Assembly: GCF_019645815.1 (NCBI RefSeq)
Contig: NZ_CP080997.1
Span: 2,422,880 to 2,486,879, forward strand
Direction of reading: 5' to 3'
Length of the DNA stretch: 64,000 bases
From: Mycolicibacter heraklionensis
GTDB taxonomy: Bacteria > Actinomycetota > Actinomycetes > Mycobacteriales > Mycobacteriaceae
Below, in pieces: positions 16,351-26,463 of the stretch. Both the position numbers and the translations under genes were made by a program. A model generated the notes under the pieces. The model was not told where the DNA came from. It ran no database searches and worked only from the letters and a program-made list of their open reading frames with translations. Position 1 is the stretch's first letter. Every line of letters begins with the position of its first letter.

Positions 16351-17943
16351 CTACACCTGAGGCATCCGCCTGCTCAGCTTCTCCAGCGTGAGCATCTCGC
16401 GGCCCCGGGCGTCGAGATAGGGGATACCGATCCCGTACTCGGACCAACGGGCGGCGATCTGCGATTCCAGTTCCGCGGGCAGCCGGTCGGTCGGCGGGAA
16501 ACGCCGCCCGCCCCATGCCGGCCGGGGGGCGACGCCCCAACTGCGGGTGGCGTCGACGAGCACCCGCGTCCACTCGCCGCTGCCGTAGAGGTTGGTGTCA
16601 TTCCGCTCCGGCGGGGTCGACGGATCCAGCGACGAGCCCAGTCCCGGACCGAAGAAGGCGATGTCGCCGCTGCCGGCGTTGACCCGGTAGGACATCGCCC
16701 AGTCCAGGGCCGCTGGGTCGTGCAAATCGACGTCTTCCTCCACAACGACGACGTTCTTGTGGAACCACATCGACCCGCCGGTGCCCCACAGCGCGGCCGC
16801 AACCTGTTGCGCATGCCCGCGGTACCGCTTCTGAATCTGAACCAGGGTGTTCTGACCGTTGGTGACCTCGGTCATCCAGACGTCGGTGATGCCGCCGATG
16901 CCGAGATCGTCAAGGGTGTTCCAGGTGATCGCCGAGCGCGCGAAGTTGATGATGCTGTCCTCGTTGAGCATTCCGGGCCGGATGCCTTCCAGGGTGCCGC
17001 GCAGCACCGGGTCGTCACGGTGGGTGATCCGGGTGACGCGCAGCACCGGGGCGGGCGCCGCGTCGCCGATGAAGCCCGGGTACTCGGCGAACGGGCCCTC
17101 CATGACGAAGGTGGACGGATCGGGATCGATGAAACCCTCGACGACGATCTCGGCGGTGGCCGGCACCAGCAGCGGCACCGTGTCGCAGGCCACCAGATCA
17201 ACGGGGCGGCCCAGCAGAGCGCCCATCATGTCCCACTCGCAGATGTTCTTCGGGAACGGGCTGCCGGCGCAGAACGGCAGCACGTCGTGCCACCCGTAGA
17301 CGACGGCGACCGGCATGGGCTCGGGCCGGTAGTCCGCCATGTGGCCGCCCCAGCCCTGACTGGGCACCAGCAGTTTGGCGATCTTGTCGCGGTCGACGAT
17401 CATGCCGCGGTACAGGCCGATGTTGTCGCATCCGGTGACCTTGTCCTGGGTGACCACCCCGCAGAAGGTGTCCAGGTAGCGGCCGCCGTCCTCACCGTGC
17501 CACTTGGGCACCGGCAGCTCCCAGAGGTTGATGTCGGCACCCTCGACAATGTTCTGTTTGACCGGCCCGGTATCGACCACCCGCGGCGGGATGGGCCGCC
17601 GGAAGGCCTCCCGCAGGTAAGCCACGATCTGCGAATCGCTGGTGTCCTCGGGCAGACCCAGCATCAAGGTGACCTGGCGCCGGCTGCCGATCGCCGAGGT
17701 CAGCAGCTTCGTGCACCGGGTGTCCTGGTGGCCGATGATGTTCTCGAACAGCAGTGCCGGGCCGCCGAGACAGAGATTGGCCCGGGTGATGGCGCCGATC
17801 TCCTCGTCCCAGTCCACCGGCACGCTGATCCGGCGCAACTGTCCGGCGGCCGCCAGCGTGGCGAGCCAGCTACGCAGGTCGGGTTCCGCCCGGTGACCGT
17901 CGACGCCGGTGCCGTACTCGGAAAGCCCTGTCCCGGTGGTCAT
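16351..17943 (-). CDS. UbiD family decarboxylase
   Basis: A 530-residue prenylated-FMN-dependent (de)carboxylase, close in length to UbiD and aromatic or phenolic acid decarboxylases. The N-terminal D-L-R-S-W-L element, the R-x-x-x-N-L-C-L-G-G-P-A-L-L-F-E-N block and the central cofactor-binding region fit the family. The start ATG at 17943 overlaps the ubiX stop (ATGA), so cofactor synthesis and decarboxylase are translationally coupled; the longer frame upstream is a shadow inside ubiX. No ubiquinone pathway exists in mycobacteria, which use menaquinone, so an aromatic-acid or other substrate is more likely. Confidence 0.9.
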   Translation of the reverse strand: MTTGTGLSEYGTGVDGHRAEPDLRSWLATLAAAGQLRRISVPVDWDEEIGAITRANLCLGGPALLFENIIGHQDTRCTKLLTSAIGSRRQVTLMLGLPEDTSDSQIVAYLREAFRRPIPPRVVDTGPVKQNIVEGADINLWELPVPKWHGEDGGRYLDTFCGVVTQDKVTGCDNIGLYRGMIVDRDKIAKLLVPSQGWGGHMADYRPEPMPVAVVYGWHDVLPFCAGSPFPKNICEWDMMGALLGRPVDLVACDTVPLLVPATAEIVVEGFIDPDPSTFVMEGPFAEYPGFIGDAAPAPVLRVTRITHRDDPVLRGTLEGIRPGMLNEDSIINFARSAITWNTLDDLGIGGITDVWMTEVTNGQNTLVQIQKRYRGHAQQVAAALWGTGGSMWFHKNVVVVEEDVDLHDPAALDWAMSYRVNAGSGDIAFFGPGLGSSLDPSTPPERNDTNLYGSGEWTRVLVDATRSWGVAPRPAWGGRRFPPTDRLPAELESQIAARWSEYGIGIPYLDARGREMLTLEKLSRRMPQV

Positions 17944-18551
17944 TTCGGTCCCCTCACTACGGCCAACGGAGCCGGTTCGTCGTCGCCGCCGGGCCGGTGG
18001 TCCTTCCAGCGGTCGATCAGCGAGTGTTCGATCCCGAGTTGGTCGATGACCCGGCCGACGATGTAGTCGGTCACTTCGCCGACGGAACCAGGTCGCCCGT
18101 AGTAGGCGATGGTCGGCGGAAAGATCACCGCCCCAGCGCGGGCCAGGTGATGCATGTTCTCCAGGTGGATCTCGCTGAGCGGGGCTTCGCGTGCGACCAG
18201 GACGAGCTTGCGGCGTTCTTTGAGCGTGACGTCGGCGGCTCGGGTGATCAGGTTGTCGCTGAAGCCGATTCGGATGGCGCTCAACGTCTTCATGCTGCAG
18301 GGACACACCACCATGCCATCGATGCGAAACGACCCGCTGGAGATGCCGGCCGCCAGGTCGCCGACGCTGTAGGTGTGCGAGGCCAGGGCCCGGACTTGCT
18401 CGACGGTGAAGTCGGTTTCGATCTTGATGGTTGCCCGTGCCCAGTCGCTCAGGACGAGATGGGTCTCGACGCCCAGCTGCCCGAGAGCTTCCAGTAGACG
18501 GATGCCCAGCGCGGCTCCGGTCGCACCGGTGATGGCGACCACCACGCGCAT
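17940..18551 (-). CDS. ubiX: UbiX family flavin prenyltransferase
   Basis: About 203 residues. UbiX attaches a dimethylallyl group to FMN to make the cofactor used by UbiD enzymes. Hallmarks are the N-terminal A-I-T-G-A-T-G-A nucleotide site, V-V-C-P-C-S-M-K-T-L-S (Ser in the active site), the A-D-V-T-L-K-E-R-R-K-L-V-L-V motif and R-E-A-P-L-S. The start is taken as the ATG at 18551, eight bases past the HD gene stop and matching the normal N-terminus; an ATG at 18572 would overlap that gene. Middle gene of an HD-ubiX-ubiD operon. Confidence 0.92.
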   Translation of the reverse strand: MRVVVAITGATGAALGIRLLEALGQLGVETHLVLSDWARATIKIETDFTVEQVRALASHTYSVGDLAAGISSGSFRIDGMVVCPCSMKTLSAIRIGFSDNLITRAADVTLKERRKLVLVAREAPLSEIHLENMHHLARAGAVIFPPTIAYYGRPGSVGEVTDYIVGRVIDQLGIEHSLIDRWKDHRPGGDDEPAPLAVVRGPK

Positions 18552-18559
18552 GTCGGCGC

Positions 18560-19207
18560 CTACTCGGGCCATGAGTTGCCCAGGATGAGGTCGGCGAAGT
18601 CGACCGGCTCGAAGGTGGGGTCGAAGTGCTTCAGGACGTCGTCGTTCATGGTGCCGAAGGTGGTGTGCGGCCGGTGCCGCATCCCCTCGTTGAAGGCGGC
18701 AAGGATCTGCTTTTTGAAGTTCGGACGTGGATGGGCCGCCGTGACCGCAGCGATGTTCGCGGGGGAGAGGTCATCACGTCCGATGCCTATCACGTCGGTT
18801 TCGACGCCGGCGGTGACCAAGGCGATTTCCGGATCGAGGAACTCGGGCACGCCGGGGGTGGTGTGCAGGGCGATGGCGAGCCACACCTTGTGGGCCTCGG
18901 CTTCGCCGACTCCGTGCTGCAGCAGGAAGTCTCGCGCTGCGTTGGCGCCGTCCACCTCGAAGCGCACGGTTGATTCCAGGTAGCGCTGGGTGAGGCCCAG
19001 ATCGTGAAACATCGCCGCGGCGTAAAGCAGTTCCAGATCTGGCCGCAGCCCGCGGCGGCGGCCCTGCAGCGCGCCAAACAGAAACACCCGGCGCGAATGG
19101 TCGAAGAGTAAGTCGTCTTCGGCATCTCGAATGAACGCGGTGATCTCCCGTGCCAGCGCAGAGTCGGGAATGGTGATGTCGGCGATTGTCTCGATCGACT
19201 GGGTCAT
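18560..19207 (-). CDS. HD domain protein, cyanamide hydratase-like
   Basis: A 215-residue metal-dependent HD-fold protein. Metal ligands are visible as H37 (F-D-H-S-R-R-V), H68-D69 (M-F-H-D-L-G-L) and a later I-A-L-H. The N-A-A-R-D-F-L-L-Q-H-G and H-T-T-P-G-V-P segments recall the cyanamide hydratase-like subfamily, but the substrate is unknown. First gene of the operon with ubiX and ubiD, and divergent from the GlxA-type regulator 140 bases away, which may control the operon. Confidence 0.8.
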   Translation of the reverse strand: MTQSIETIADITIPDSALAREITAFIRDAEDDLLFDHSRRVFLFGALQGRRRGLRPDLELLYAAAMFHDLGLTQRYLESTVRFEVDGANAARDFLLQHGVGEAEAHKVWLAIALHTTPGVPEFLDPEIALVTAGVETDVIGIGRDDLSPANIAAVTAAHPRPNFKKQILAAFNEGMRHRPHTTFGTMNDDVLKHFDPTFEPVDFADLILGNSWPE

Positions 19208-19346
19208 GGACGCATCTCCTTGCTTGGGTCTGCAGCCATTCTGTGTTTGGCGCGTCGAGTCGACCGCGGCCGTTCACGCCGCCTTTCCCACAGAATGCGA
19301 CATGCTCCCTGAGCGGATTGGTCAGCGAAAGCGACATAATGGCTGC

Positions 19347-20318
19347 GTGACAGACGCCGGTGCCGGGGCGCGACTGGTGGTGATCATCGTCTTTGACGAG
19401 GTGACGATGCTCGATGTCGCCGGGGCCGCGGAAGTCTTCGTCGAAGCCAATCGGTTTGGCGCGGATTACCTGGTCAAGATCGCCTCGGTGGATGGCCGCG
19501 ATGTCACGACCTCGATCGGCGCCCGGTTGGGCGTCACCGACAGCATTGCCGCCATCGGGTCGGCCGACACCGTGTTGGTGGCCGGCGGCGACCAGTTACC
19601 CCGGCGGCCCATCGATCCCGCACTCGTCGAAGCCGTCAGGTCGGTGGCGGGTCGAACGCGGCGCCTGGCGTCCATCTGCACCGGGTCCTTCATCCTTGCG
19701 CAGGCCGGCATGCTCAGCGGCCGTCGTGCCACCACCCACTGGCATGACGCCCGGTTGTTCGCGCGGGCATATCCCGACATCGCGGTGGAGCCGGACGCCA
19801 TCTTCATCCGTGATGGCGACGTCTACACCTCGGCCGGGGTGTCAGCCGGCATCGACCTCGCGTTGGCGTTGGTCGAAATGGATCACGGCAGCAAGCTGGT
19901 TCGCGAGGTCGCGCGATGGTTGGTGGTCTATCTCAAACGCGCAGGCGGACAGTCACAGTTCTCCGCGCTGGTCGAGGCCGATCCGGCTCCCCAGTCTGCG
20001 CTGCGCAAGGTTACCGATGCGATTGTGGCCGACCCGGCCGACGACCACAGCGTGGACGCGCTTGCCAGGCGCGCCGCCTTGAGCAGCCGGCAACTGACAA
20101 GGCTGTTTCAGGCTGAGCTCGGGACCACCCCGGCCCGCTACGTCGAACAGGTACGCATCGATGCCGCGCGTGCCGCGCTCGATGCCGGCCACAGCGTCAC
20201 CGAGTCCGCACGCCGAGCAGGATTCGGCAGCCCCGAAACCCTGCGTTGAGTATTCGTCGACCACTTGGGCGTGTCGCCGAAGGCCTACCGCGACCGGTTC
20301 CGCACGACAGTGCGCTGA
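19347..20318 (+). pseudogene. GlxA-type regulator (DJ-1/PfpI plus AraC), C-terminus cut off by TGA
   Basis: From the GTG at 19347 the frame gives 300 residues: a DJ-1/PfpI-like domain (D-E-V-T-M-L-D-V-A-G-A near 18-28, I-C-T-G-S-F-I-L-A nucleophile elbow) followed by an AraC helix-turn-helix pair (S-S-R-Q-L-T-R-L-F and A-R-R-A-G-F-G-S-P-E-T-L-R). TGA at 20247-20249 stops it there. Without changing frame, 22 more codons follow (V-F-V-D-H-L-G-V-S-P-K-A-Y-R-D-R-F) to TGA 20316-20318, which is exactly the family's normal ending. A CGA-to-TGA change explains it. The DNA-binding domain loses part of its second motif, so function is doubtful. Confidence 0.8.
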
Positions 20319-20328
20319 GTCGGCGGCG

Positions 20329-22629
20329 TCAGTCCGCTTTGTCGATCAGCTTGCCCAGCGCCACCCGGTCGGATGCCAGCAGTTCGTCGATGCGCGGCTG
20401 GTTGACGTCCGCGACGATGATCTCGCCGACCTCCTGGCTGACGTTGCTGAAGATGCCGTGCTCCTTCATCTTCTCGGTCTGGTACAGGTTGTCCTGAGTG
20501 GGCGTGACGTAGTGCACCGCCGCAGCCTTGAACCGGTGGATCAGCCACAGGTGGGTGAGGTCCATCAACCGCTTCTGCCGAAGCTTCTCGGCGAAGGTGT
20601 TCTGGTCGCGCACCGTCAAGATGCTGCGACCGTGCCGGTCCTTGATCGGGTCGACGATCACGTTGGCGACCTTCTCGTCGTTGTCGCCGTAGATCCCCAG
20701 TTCCAGCACGTCGGATCCGGGACGGGTGGGCCGCAGTTGCGCACGCAGCTTCTCGCCGAGCCGATAGTGCTCGGCCCACAACGCCAGCCAATCCTCCAGC
20801 AGCTTCTTGGGCACTTCGGTCTGCACCAGGTGCTGATGCTGCGTGGAGCCGGCGCCCATCGCCTTGGTGGTGGCCGTGCGCCCGGACGATGCGGCCAGCG
20901 CGGCGTCGCTGCGCGGTCCGCCGACCAGTGTCTGGGGTGTGCGGTACGGCGACTCCACCAGCCGCATCTTGCGCTGCAGGCGGGCCAGCGCCAGCATGCC
21001 GTCCTGCAGCAGCGTGGCCGCGAATTCCTCGGAGGCCACGCCGTCGACCTGGTGGCCGCCGTAGGTGATGAAGTTGAAGACGAAGCCCAGCTTGCCGATC
21101 TCGGCTGGGAAAGCCCGCATCTGTTCGTCGGTCATGCCGGTGGTGTCCCAGTTGAACGAGGGGGACAGGTTGTAGGCCAGCATCTGGTCGGGGTACACCG
21201 CGTGGATCGCCTCGGCGAACTCACGAGCATCGGCCAGATCGGCGGTCTTGGTCTCCATCCAGAGCAGGTCGGCGAACGGGGCGGCGGCCAGTGACTTGGC
21301 GATCGCGTAGGGGATACCGCCGCGCACCTGGAAGTAGCCTTCGGGTGTCTTGGCCCGTTCGCAGTCCCAGCCGGGGTCGGCATTGAGCTCGGCCGCCTTT
21401 TCGCGGGCGGTGTAAAGCGGTGCCCGGGCGGCGAATTCCCGCCACTGCGCGGCACTCATGTCTTTCGGCTCGCCTTCGCGTTCGGCGAACTCGAGCATCT
21501 CGGCGACGGCGTCGCCGAACGTCATCAGCCCGGCGTCGTTCTGCCATGCCTCGACGAACTTTGATTCGATGTCGTCGAAGACGACGTCGACGGACTGCCG
21601 GCCGTTGTCGCGCCAGCCTTCGGCGGCTTTCGTGATCAACGCGGTGATGCCGTTGCGTTCCAGCCAGGCGTCGGCGGCGGCGTACTCGCCCTCCGGCAGG
21701 GCGTAGAGCAGATGACCGTTGATCGCGGTGATCCCGGCGTTGTAGAAGGACCGGGTCATCGCCAGGAAACAGGCCTTGTAGGACGGGATCTTCAGGTTGG
21801 TGGTGCCCAGGATGAACGGCTGGTCGCGTTCGTCGCCGCGACTCTCGACCAGGTTGGCCGCCTCGGCGTCCGTGCGCGCGACGATGATGCCGGGCACACC
21901 CATGATGTCCAACTGGAAACGGGCGGTGTTGAGGCGCTTGATCTGCTCGTCCGAGGGCACCAGCACCTTGCCGCCCTGGTGCCCGCACTTCTTGGTGCCG
22001 GGCCGCTGGTCCTCGATGTGGTAGCCGGGCACACCGGCTTCCACGAAGCGCCGGATCAGGTTGCGCACGTGGGGATCACCGCCGTGCCCGGTGTCGGCGT
22101 CGGCGATGATGAACGGCCGGTAGTCCACAGCGGGGGTGGCGGCGCGCTGTTCCTCGGTCATCTGCAGGCGCAGGTACTGCTGGTTGCGGTCCGCGGTGAG
22201 CAGGGCACGCACCAGCCCGGACGCCTCGTCGGGCACCTGACTCAGCGGGTAGCTGGCCAGGTCGGGGCCCGGGTCTTCGGTGATGGAGCCCTTGGCGGAG
22301 GTCGCCCAGCCGCCCAGATAGATGCCCTCGATGCCGACCCGCTTCATCACCACGGCCTGGCCGGGCGAATACGGGCCGAAGGTGGTGATGCTCTTCTTGG
22401 CGGCGAACAACTCGCGGAGCCGGGCGTAGAACGCCGTGGCCGCCTCGCGCGCCACCGGGTAGTCGGAGGGGATGGTGCCGCGCTGCTCGACGACCTGGCG
22501 GGCGGTGTAGAGACGGGTGATGCCTTCGAAACGCGGGCTGTCGAAGTACTTCTGCACCGCTGCGATGTCGGCGTCCACATCACGTTCGACCGGTGCACTC
22601 GCCGCCGCGTTCGTCTCGATGGTCGTCAT
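20329..22629 (-). CDS. aceA: Isocitrate lyase 2
   Basis: A 766-residue protein, the length of the large mycobacterial isocitrate lyase ICL2, which cleaves isocitrate to glyoxylate and succinate in the glyoxylate shunt and also acts on methylisocitrate. The catalytic motif K-K-C-G-H-Q-G-G lies at 213-220 with Cys215; D-A-D-T-G-H-G-G and E-D-Q-R-P-G precede it. The C-terminal extension after about residue 600 distinguishes ICL2 from the 430-residue ICL1 and is regulatory (acetyl-CoA responsive) in M. tuberculosis. The ATG at 22629 has AGGAG nine bases upstream; the frame upstream of it is non-coding in character. Confidence 0.95.
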   Translation of the reverse strand: MTTIETNAAASAPVERDVDADIAAVQKYFDSPRFEGITRLYTARQVVEQRGTIPSDYPVAREAATAFYARLRELFAAKKSITTFGPYSPGQAVVMKRVGIEGIYLGGWATSAKGSITEDPGPDLASYPLSQVPDEASGLVRALLTADRNQQYLRLQMTEEQRAATPAVDYRPFIIADADTGHGGDPHVRNLIRRFVEAGVPGYHIEDQRPGTKKCGHQGGKVLVPSDEQIKRLNTARFQLDIMGVPGIIVARTDAEAANLVESRGDERDQPFILGTTNLKIPSYKACFLAMTRSFYNAGITAINGHLLYALPEGEYAAADAWLERNGITALITKAAEGWRDNGRQSVDVVFDDIESKFVEAWQNDAGLMTFGDAVAEMLEFAEREGEPKDMSAAQWREFAARAPLYTAREKAAELNADPGWDCERAKTPEGYFQVRGGIPYAIAKSLAAAPFADLLWMETKTADLADAREFAEAIHAVYPDQMLAYNLSPSFNWDTTGMTDEQMRAFPAEIGKLGFVFNFITYGGHQVDGVASEEFAATLLQDGMLALARLQRKMRLVESPYRTPQTLVGGPRSDAALAASSGRTATTKAMGAGSTQHQHLVQTEVPKKLLEDWLALWAEHYRLGEKLRAQLRPTRPGSDVLELGIYGDNDEKVANVIVDPIKDRHGRSILTVRDQNTFAEKLRQKRLMDLTHLWLIHRFKAAAVHYVTPTQDNLYQTEKMKEHGIFSNVSQEVGEIIVADVNQPRIDELLASDRVALGKLIDKAD

Positions 22630-22857
22630 GGAATATCGCTCCTGTTCGCCCGGGTTGATGCGGCGGTTCCAGCTTCGTCTCTCCTCCGTCGAGCCTCGCT
22701 GAACCGCCGGGTTCCGCATGCTCCTTCCCCGTATTGTGCCGCCGTACGCTGAGCGATAGTTCGGTTTTGCCTACATCTTCAGCACTGCGCGGCCGTCGCC
22801 GCCGAACTCGCACGAAGGCCTCGGATTAGTGGGCTGAGGTGGCTAAGCTCAGGCTCT

Positions 22858-23223
22858 ATGACGTCCCGGTCGGACCGGTGGAGAGAGCACTGGGAACAGC
22901 CGCCGCAGCCTGTCGTGGTGGGCCGCTGGGCTGCACGGCGGATGAGCCGGCGCTTCGCCGGGGTGGGCGTCCGCATTCCGCCCGCGCGGCTACGAGAGCT
23001 GGCGGTCGGTGCACCGCTGGCGTCGGCGGAGTCAGTCGACTACGCGTTCGCGCTGGCTGCGACGGAGATGAAGCACGAGCAGCGTCTGGCCCGGGCGCGA
23101 CGCAATCGGCGACGTCTGGTCAACGCGCTCATCGTGGCCGGCCTGATGCTCGCCGCACTCAATCTGCTGATCTGTATGGGCTACCTCTTCATCAGCCTCG
23201 CGCTGCGCGAACCGGCTATGTGA
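22858..23223 (+). CDS. Small single-span membrane protein, hypothetical
   Basis: A 121-residue basic protein. The first 80 residues are arginine- and alanine-rich with a W-R-E-H-W-E-Q-P start; residues about 86-112 form one strong hydrophobic helix after an R-R-R-L cluster, so the N-terminus is probably cytoplasmic. It lies in the gap between isocitrate lyase and the FAAL gene on the FAAL strand. I do not recognise a family. Codon use is normal for the region, which supports a real gene. Confidence 0.55.
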   Translation: MTSRSDRWREHWEQPPQPVVVGRWAARRMSRRFAGVGVRIPPARLRELAVGAPLASAESVDYAFALAATEMKHEQRLARARRNRRRLVNALIVAGLMLAALNLLICMGYLFISLALREPAM

Positions 23224-23310
23224 TCATCACCACCCAACTCCATTGTGGTGGAGGTCCTTTGATGTCCGAGCGGGCTTGGTCGAAGAAGCCGGGGACTTAG
23301 ACTGCGGGGC

Positions 23311-25137
23311 ATGACGCAGTCGCAGCGCCCGACGACCCTCAAAGGGCTGGTTCAGATCGAGGAGTGCCTGGACGCCGACGGCGGCATCGTTTTGCCACCG
23401 GGTGACACCTTGATCTCGCTGATCGACCGCAATATCGCCAACGTCGGGGACGCGGTGGCGTTCCGCTATCTCGACTATGCCGGCCAGCACGAGGGCCAGG
23501 CGGTGGAGCTGACCTGGACGCAACTCGGCGAGCGATTGCGCGCCATCGCCGCCCGGCTGCAGGGCCTTACTGCTCCCGGCGACCGGGTGGCGATCCTGGC
23601 GCCACAGGGACTCGACTACGTCACCGGGTTCTATGCCGCGCTCAAATGCGCGACCATTGCGGTGCCGTTGTTCGCCCCCGAATTGCCGGGTCACGCCGAG
23701 CGGCTCGACACCGCATTGCGCGACTCCACCCCGGCCGTGGTCCTGACGACAGCTGTGGTGCGGCGCATCGTCGACGATTTTCTGGGCAAGCTGCCCCAGC
23801 AGCTGCAGCCCCGCGTTCTGGTCATCGACGAGATACCGGACTCGGCGGGGGAGGCCTTTGTGCCCGTCGACATCGACGTCGACGACGTGTCGCACCTGCA
23901 GTACACCTCGGGCACCACGCGGCCGCCGGTCGGTGTGCAGGTGACGCACCGCTCGGTTGCCACCAACCTGCTGCAGATGATCCTGTCGATCGACATGCTG
24001 GACCGGAACACGCACGGGCTCAGCTGGTTACCGCTCTATCACGACATGGGTCTGTCGATGATCGGGTTTCCGGCCGTCTACGGGGGACACTCCACGCTGA
24101 TCTCGCCGACGGCGTTCATCCGCCGGCCGCAGCGCTGGATCACTGCGCTGTCGGATGCCTCGCGGCGCGGCCGGGTGGTCACCGCCGCACCGAACTTCGC
24201 CTATGAACTGACCGCGGCGCGGGGCCTGCCCGGGCCGGGAGCCGACATCGACCTCTCGAACGTGGTGATGATCATCGGCTCCGAACCCGTGAACATGGCA
24301 GCGATCACCGCCTTCAACGAGGCGTTCGCACCGTATGGGTTGCCGCCCACCGCCATCAAGCCGTCCTACGGGATCGCTGAGGCCACGCTGTTCGTGGCCA
24401 CCATCGCTCCCGATGCCGAGGCGAGCGTGCTCTACCTGAACCGCGAGCAACTCGGTGCCGGCCACGCTTCAGCGGTTGCCGCCGATGCGCCGGGTGCGGT
24501 GGCTCAGGTCTCGTGCGGGCAGGTTGCCCGCAGCCTGTCGGCGGTGATCGTCGACGGCGACGCGGAACTGCCCGACGGTCGCATCGGCGAGATCTGGCTG
24601 CATGGCGACAACGTCACCGCCGGTTACTGGGGCCGGCCCGATGAGACCGAGCGCGCGTTCGGTGCCCGGCTGCGGTCTCGGCTGGAACACGGCAGTCATG
24701 CCGGGTCGACACCGGCCGACGGGGCTTGGCTGCGCACCGGCGACCTGGGCTTCTATCTGGATGGTGAGCTCTACGTGACCGGCCGCACGGTGGATCTGAT
24801 GGTTCTTGGGGGACGCGGTCACTATCCGCAGGACATCGAGGCCACCGTGGCGGCGGCCTCACCGATGGTGCGTGCCGGTTATGTGGTGGCGTTCGCGGCG
24901 CCCGCCGATACCACCGGCCAGCTGGTGATCGTCGCCGAGCGCGCGACCGGCACCGGCCGCCAAGACCCAGCGCCGGCGATCGCGGCCATCCGAGCGGAGG
25001 TGCAGCGGGTGCATGGGGTGAACGCCTCGGACGTGCGGTTCGTCCCTGCCGGCGCCATTCCGCGGACCACCAGCGGAAAGCTCGGCCGGATCGCGTGCCG
25101 CGAGCAGTATGTGGCGGGCACGCTCGGCGTGCACTGA
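23311..25137 (+). CDS. Fatty-acyl-AMP ligase (FadD, FAAL type)
   Basis: A 608-residue ANL-superfamily enzyme. It activates long-chain fatty acids as acyl-adenylates, normally for hand-over to a polyketide synthase. Motifs: L-Q-Y-T-S-G-T-T-R (P-loop, residues about 196-204), W-L-P-L-Y-H-D-M-G-L, the P-S-Y-G-I-A-E-A-T adenylate motif, W-L-R-T-G-D-L-G and the C-terminal T-T-S-G-K-L with catalytic lysine. The overall form fits FAALs rather than CoA ligases. No polyketide synthase or acyl carrier gene is in the window; the neighbours are a PPE gene and mmpL, so a lipid-export context is possible but unproven. Confidence 0.88.
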   Translation: MTQSQRPTTLKGLVQIEECLDADGGIVLPPGDTLISLIDRNIANVGDAVAFRYLDYAGQHEGQAVELTWTQLGERLRAIAARLQGLTAPGDRVAILAPQGLDYVTGFYAALKCATIAVPLFAPELPGHAERLDTALRDSTPAVVLTTAVVRRIVDDFLGKLPQQLQPRVLVIDEIPDSAGEAFVPVDIDVDDVSHLQYTSGTTRPPVGVQVTHRSVATNLLQMILSIDMLDRNTHGLSWLPLYHDMGLSMIGFPAVYGGHSTLISPTAFIRRPQRWITALSDASRRGRVVTAAPNFAYELTAARGLPGPGADIDLSNVVMIIGSEPVNMAAITAFNEAFAPYGLPPTAIKPSYGIAEATLFVATIAPDAEASVLYLNREQLGAGHASAVAADAPGAVAQVSCGQVARSLSAVIVDGDAELPDGRIGEIWLHGDNVTAGYWGRPDETERAFGARLRSRLEHGSHAGSTPADGAWLRTGDLGFYLDGELYVTGRTVDLMVLGGRGHYPQDIEATVAAASPMVRAGYVVAFAAPADTTGQLVIVAERATGTGRQDPAPAIAAIRAEVQRVHGVNASDVRFVPAGAIPRTTSGKLGRIACREQYVAGTLGVH

Positions 25138-25278
25138 GACGACTGTGCTGGGGTCTGCCGGCTCTGCCGGGCGCACAGCGGGCGCACAGCGCAGACCTGC
25201 CGGGCGCCAAAAATAGCTAGCTAGCCTTCCTAAGGCATCTCGCCGGCTCGTTCGCCGGCCAAGAGACAAGGGGAGGCA

Positions 25279-26463
25279 ATGGATTACGGAGTCCTGCCGC
25301 CGGAGATCAATTCGGCGCGCATGTACGCCGGCCCCGGCCCGGCTTCGTTACTGGCCTCCGCGACCGCCTGGCAGGATCTGGCCGCCGAACTGAACTCCGC
25401 GGCCGCGTCCTACGGCTCGGTGATTACGGGCCTGACGGGTGGTCCTTGGCTGGGGACCTCTGCGGCGACGATGGCTGCCGCGGCAAGCCCCTACATCGCC
25501 TGGCTCGGTGCCACCGGGGCACAGGCCGAGCAGGCCGCCGCCCAATTGACCGCGGCCGTCACGGCCTATGAATCCGCTTACGCGGCAACGGTTCCGCCGC
25601 CGCTGATCACCGCCAACCGCACCCTGCAAGAGACGCTGATCGCCACCAATCTCCTCGGGCAGAACACCGCGGCGATCGCCACCACCGAGGCGCAATATCT
25701 GGAGATGTGGGCGCAGGACGCCGCGGCCATGTACGGCTACGCCGGGGCGTCGGCGGTAGCCACCCAGGTCACGCCGTTCGCCTCGCCACCGCAGACCACT
25801 GACCCGTCCCGGCAGGCCGGCCAGGTCGCTTCCGTGGCGCAGTCAGCGGCCGCGACCACCGGTACCGACACTGAGGCACTGATGTCGCAAGGGCCGCAAC
25901 TGCTCTCGACCACCCCGACGGCGCTGCAGGCGCTGGCCTCACCCACCGAGGAGGCCTCGACGGGCGGGTCGATGTCGTCGTCAATGTCGAGCCTCAACTC
26001 GCTGATGATGCCGATGCGCATGGCGATGATGCCGATGAGCATGCTGATGCGCATGCTCATGGGAGGCTCCACCGGGGCCAAGGGCGCCGCGGCGGGTGTG
26101 GCGGCCGCCGGCGGGGCGGCCTCGGGCATGCTCAGCTCCGCTGGTGGCGCGGCCGGCACGGTGACGTTGGCGGGCTTCTCCGGCGGATCGGCGGCGACCG
26201 CAGGTCTGGGCCGGGCCGCCTCGATCGGCGCGTTGTCGGTGCCGCCGGCCTGGACCGGTCCGGGTGTGGCCAGCGCTCCGATGGCCGCGGCGCTGCCGTC
26301 GGGCGGCGGGGTAGCGGCCTCGGCGGCGGGGATGGGCAACGCGGCGGCGGTGCCGCCGATGGTGCCGTTCGGCAGCCTGGCCGCGCGCGGTGGCGTAGGC
26401 GGTCCGGCCACCCAGTACGACTTTCGGCCTACGGTGGTCCCGCGGTCGCCGGCAGCGGGGTAG
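25279..26463 (+). CDS. PPE family protein, PPE-SVP subgroup
   Basis: A 394-residue protein with the PPE motif at residues 7-9, W-L-G at 57-59 and the helical N-terminal 180-residue domain that normally pairs with a PE protein and is exported by an ESX system. The C-terminal region has the G-A-L-S-V-P-P-A-W signature of the SVP subgroup, preceded by methionine-rich (M-M-P-M-R-M-A-M-M) and glycine/alanine-rich stretches. No PE partner gene is adjacent. GGGGAGG lies just before the ATG. Its last 35 bases overlap the end of the convergent mmpL gene. Confidence 0.95.
   Translation: MDYGVLPPEINSARMYAGPGPASLLASATAWQDLAAELNSAAASYGSVITGLTGGPWLGTSAATMAAAASPYIAWLGATGAQAEQAAAQLTAAVTAYESAYAATVPPPLITANRTLQETLIATNLLGQNTAAIATTEAQYLEMWAQDAAAMYGYAGASAVATQVTPFASPPQTTDPSRQAGQVASVAQSAAATTGTDTEALMSQGPQLLSTTPTALQALASPTEEASTGGSMSSSMSSLNSLMMPMRMAMMPMSMLMRMLMGGSTGAKGAAAGVAAAGGAASGMLSSAGGAAGTVTLAGFSGGSAATAGLGRAASIGALSVPPAWTGPGVASAPMAAALPSGGGVAASAAGMGNAAAVPPMVPFGSLAARGGVGGPATQYDFRPTVVPRSPAAG

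Noticed and set aside
15982..18066. 694-residue plus-strand frame opposite ubiD
   Set aside because: Composition is that of antisense of ubiD, rich in H, R, D and V without motifs. The start lies inside the epimerase-like gene.
20247..20249. TGA as a selenocysteine codon in the GlxA-type regulator
   Set aside because: The family has arginine here, no SECIS-like element was recognised and mycobacteria of this kind are not known to use selenocysteine in such proteins. A simple nonsense change is more likely.
20161..22752. Two long plus-strand frames opposite isocitrate lyase
   Set aside because: Shadows of the aceA coding strand. The lyase on the minus strand has all catalytic motifs.
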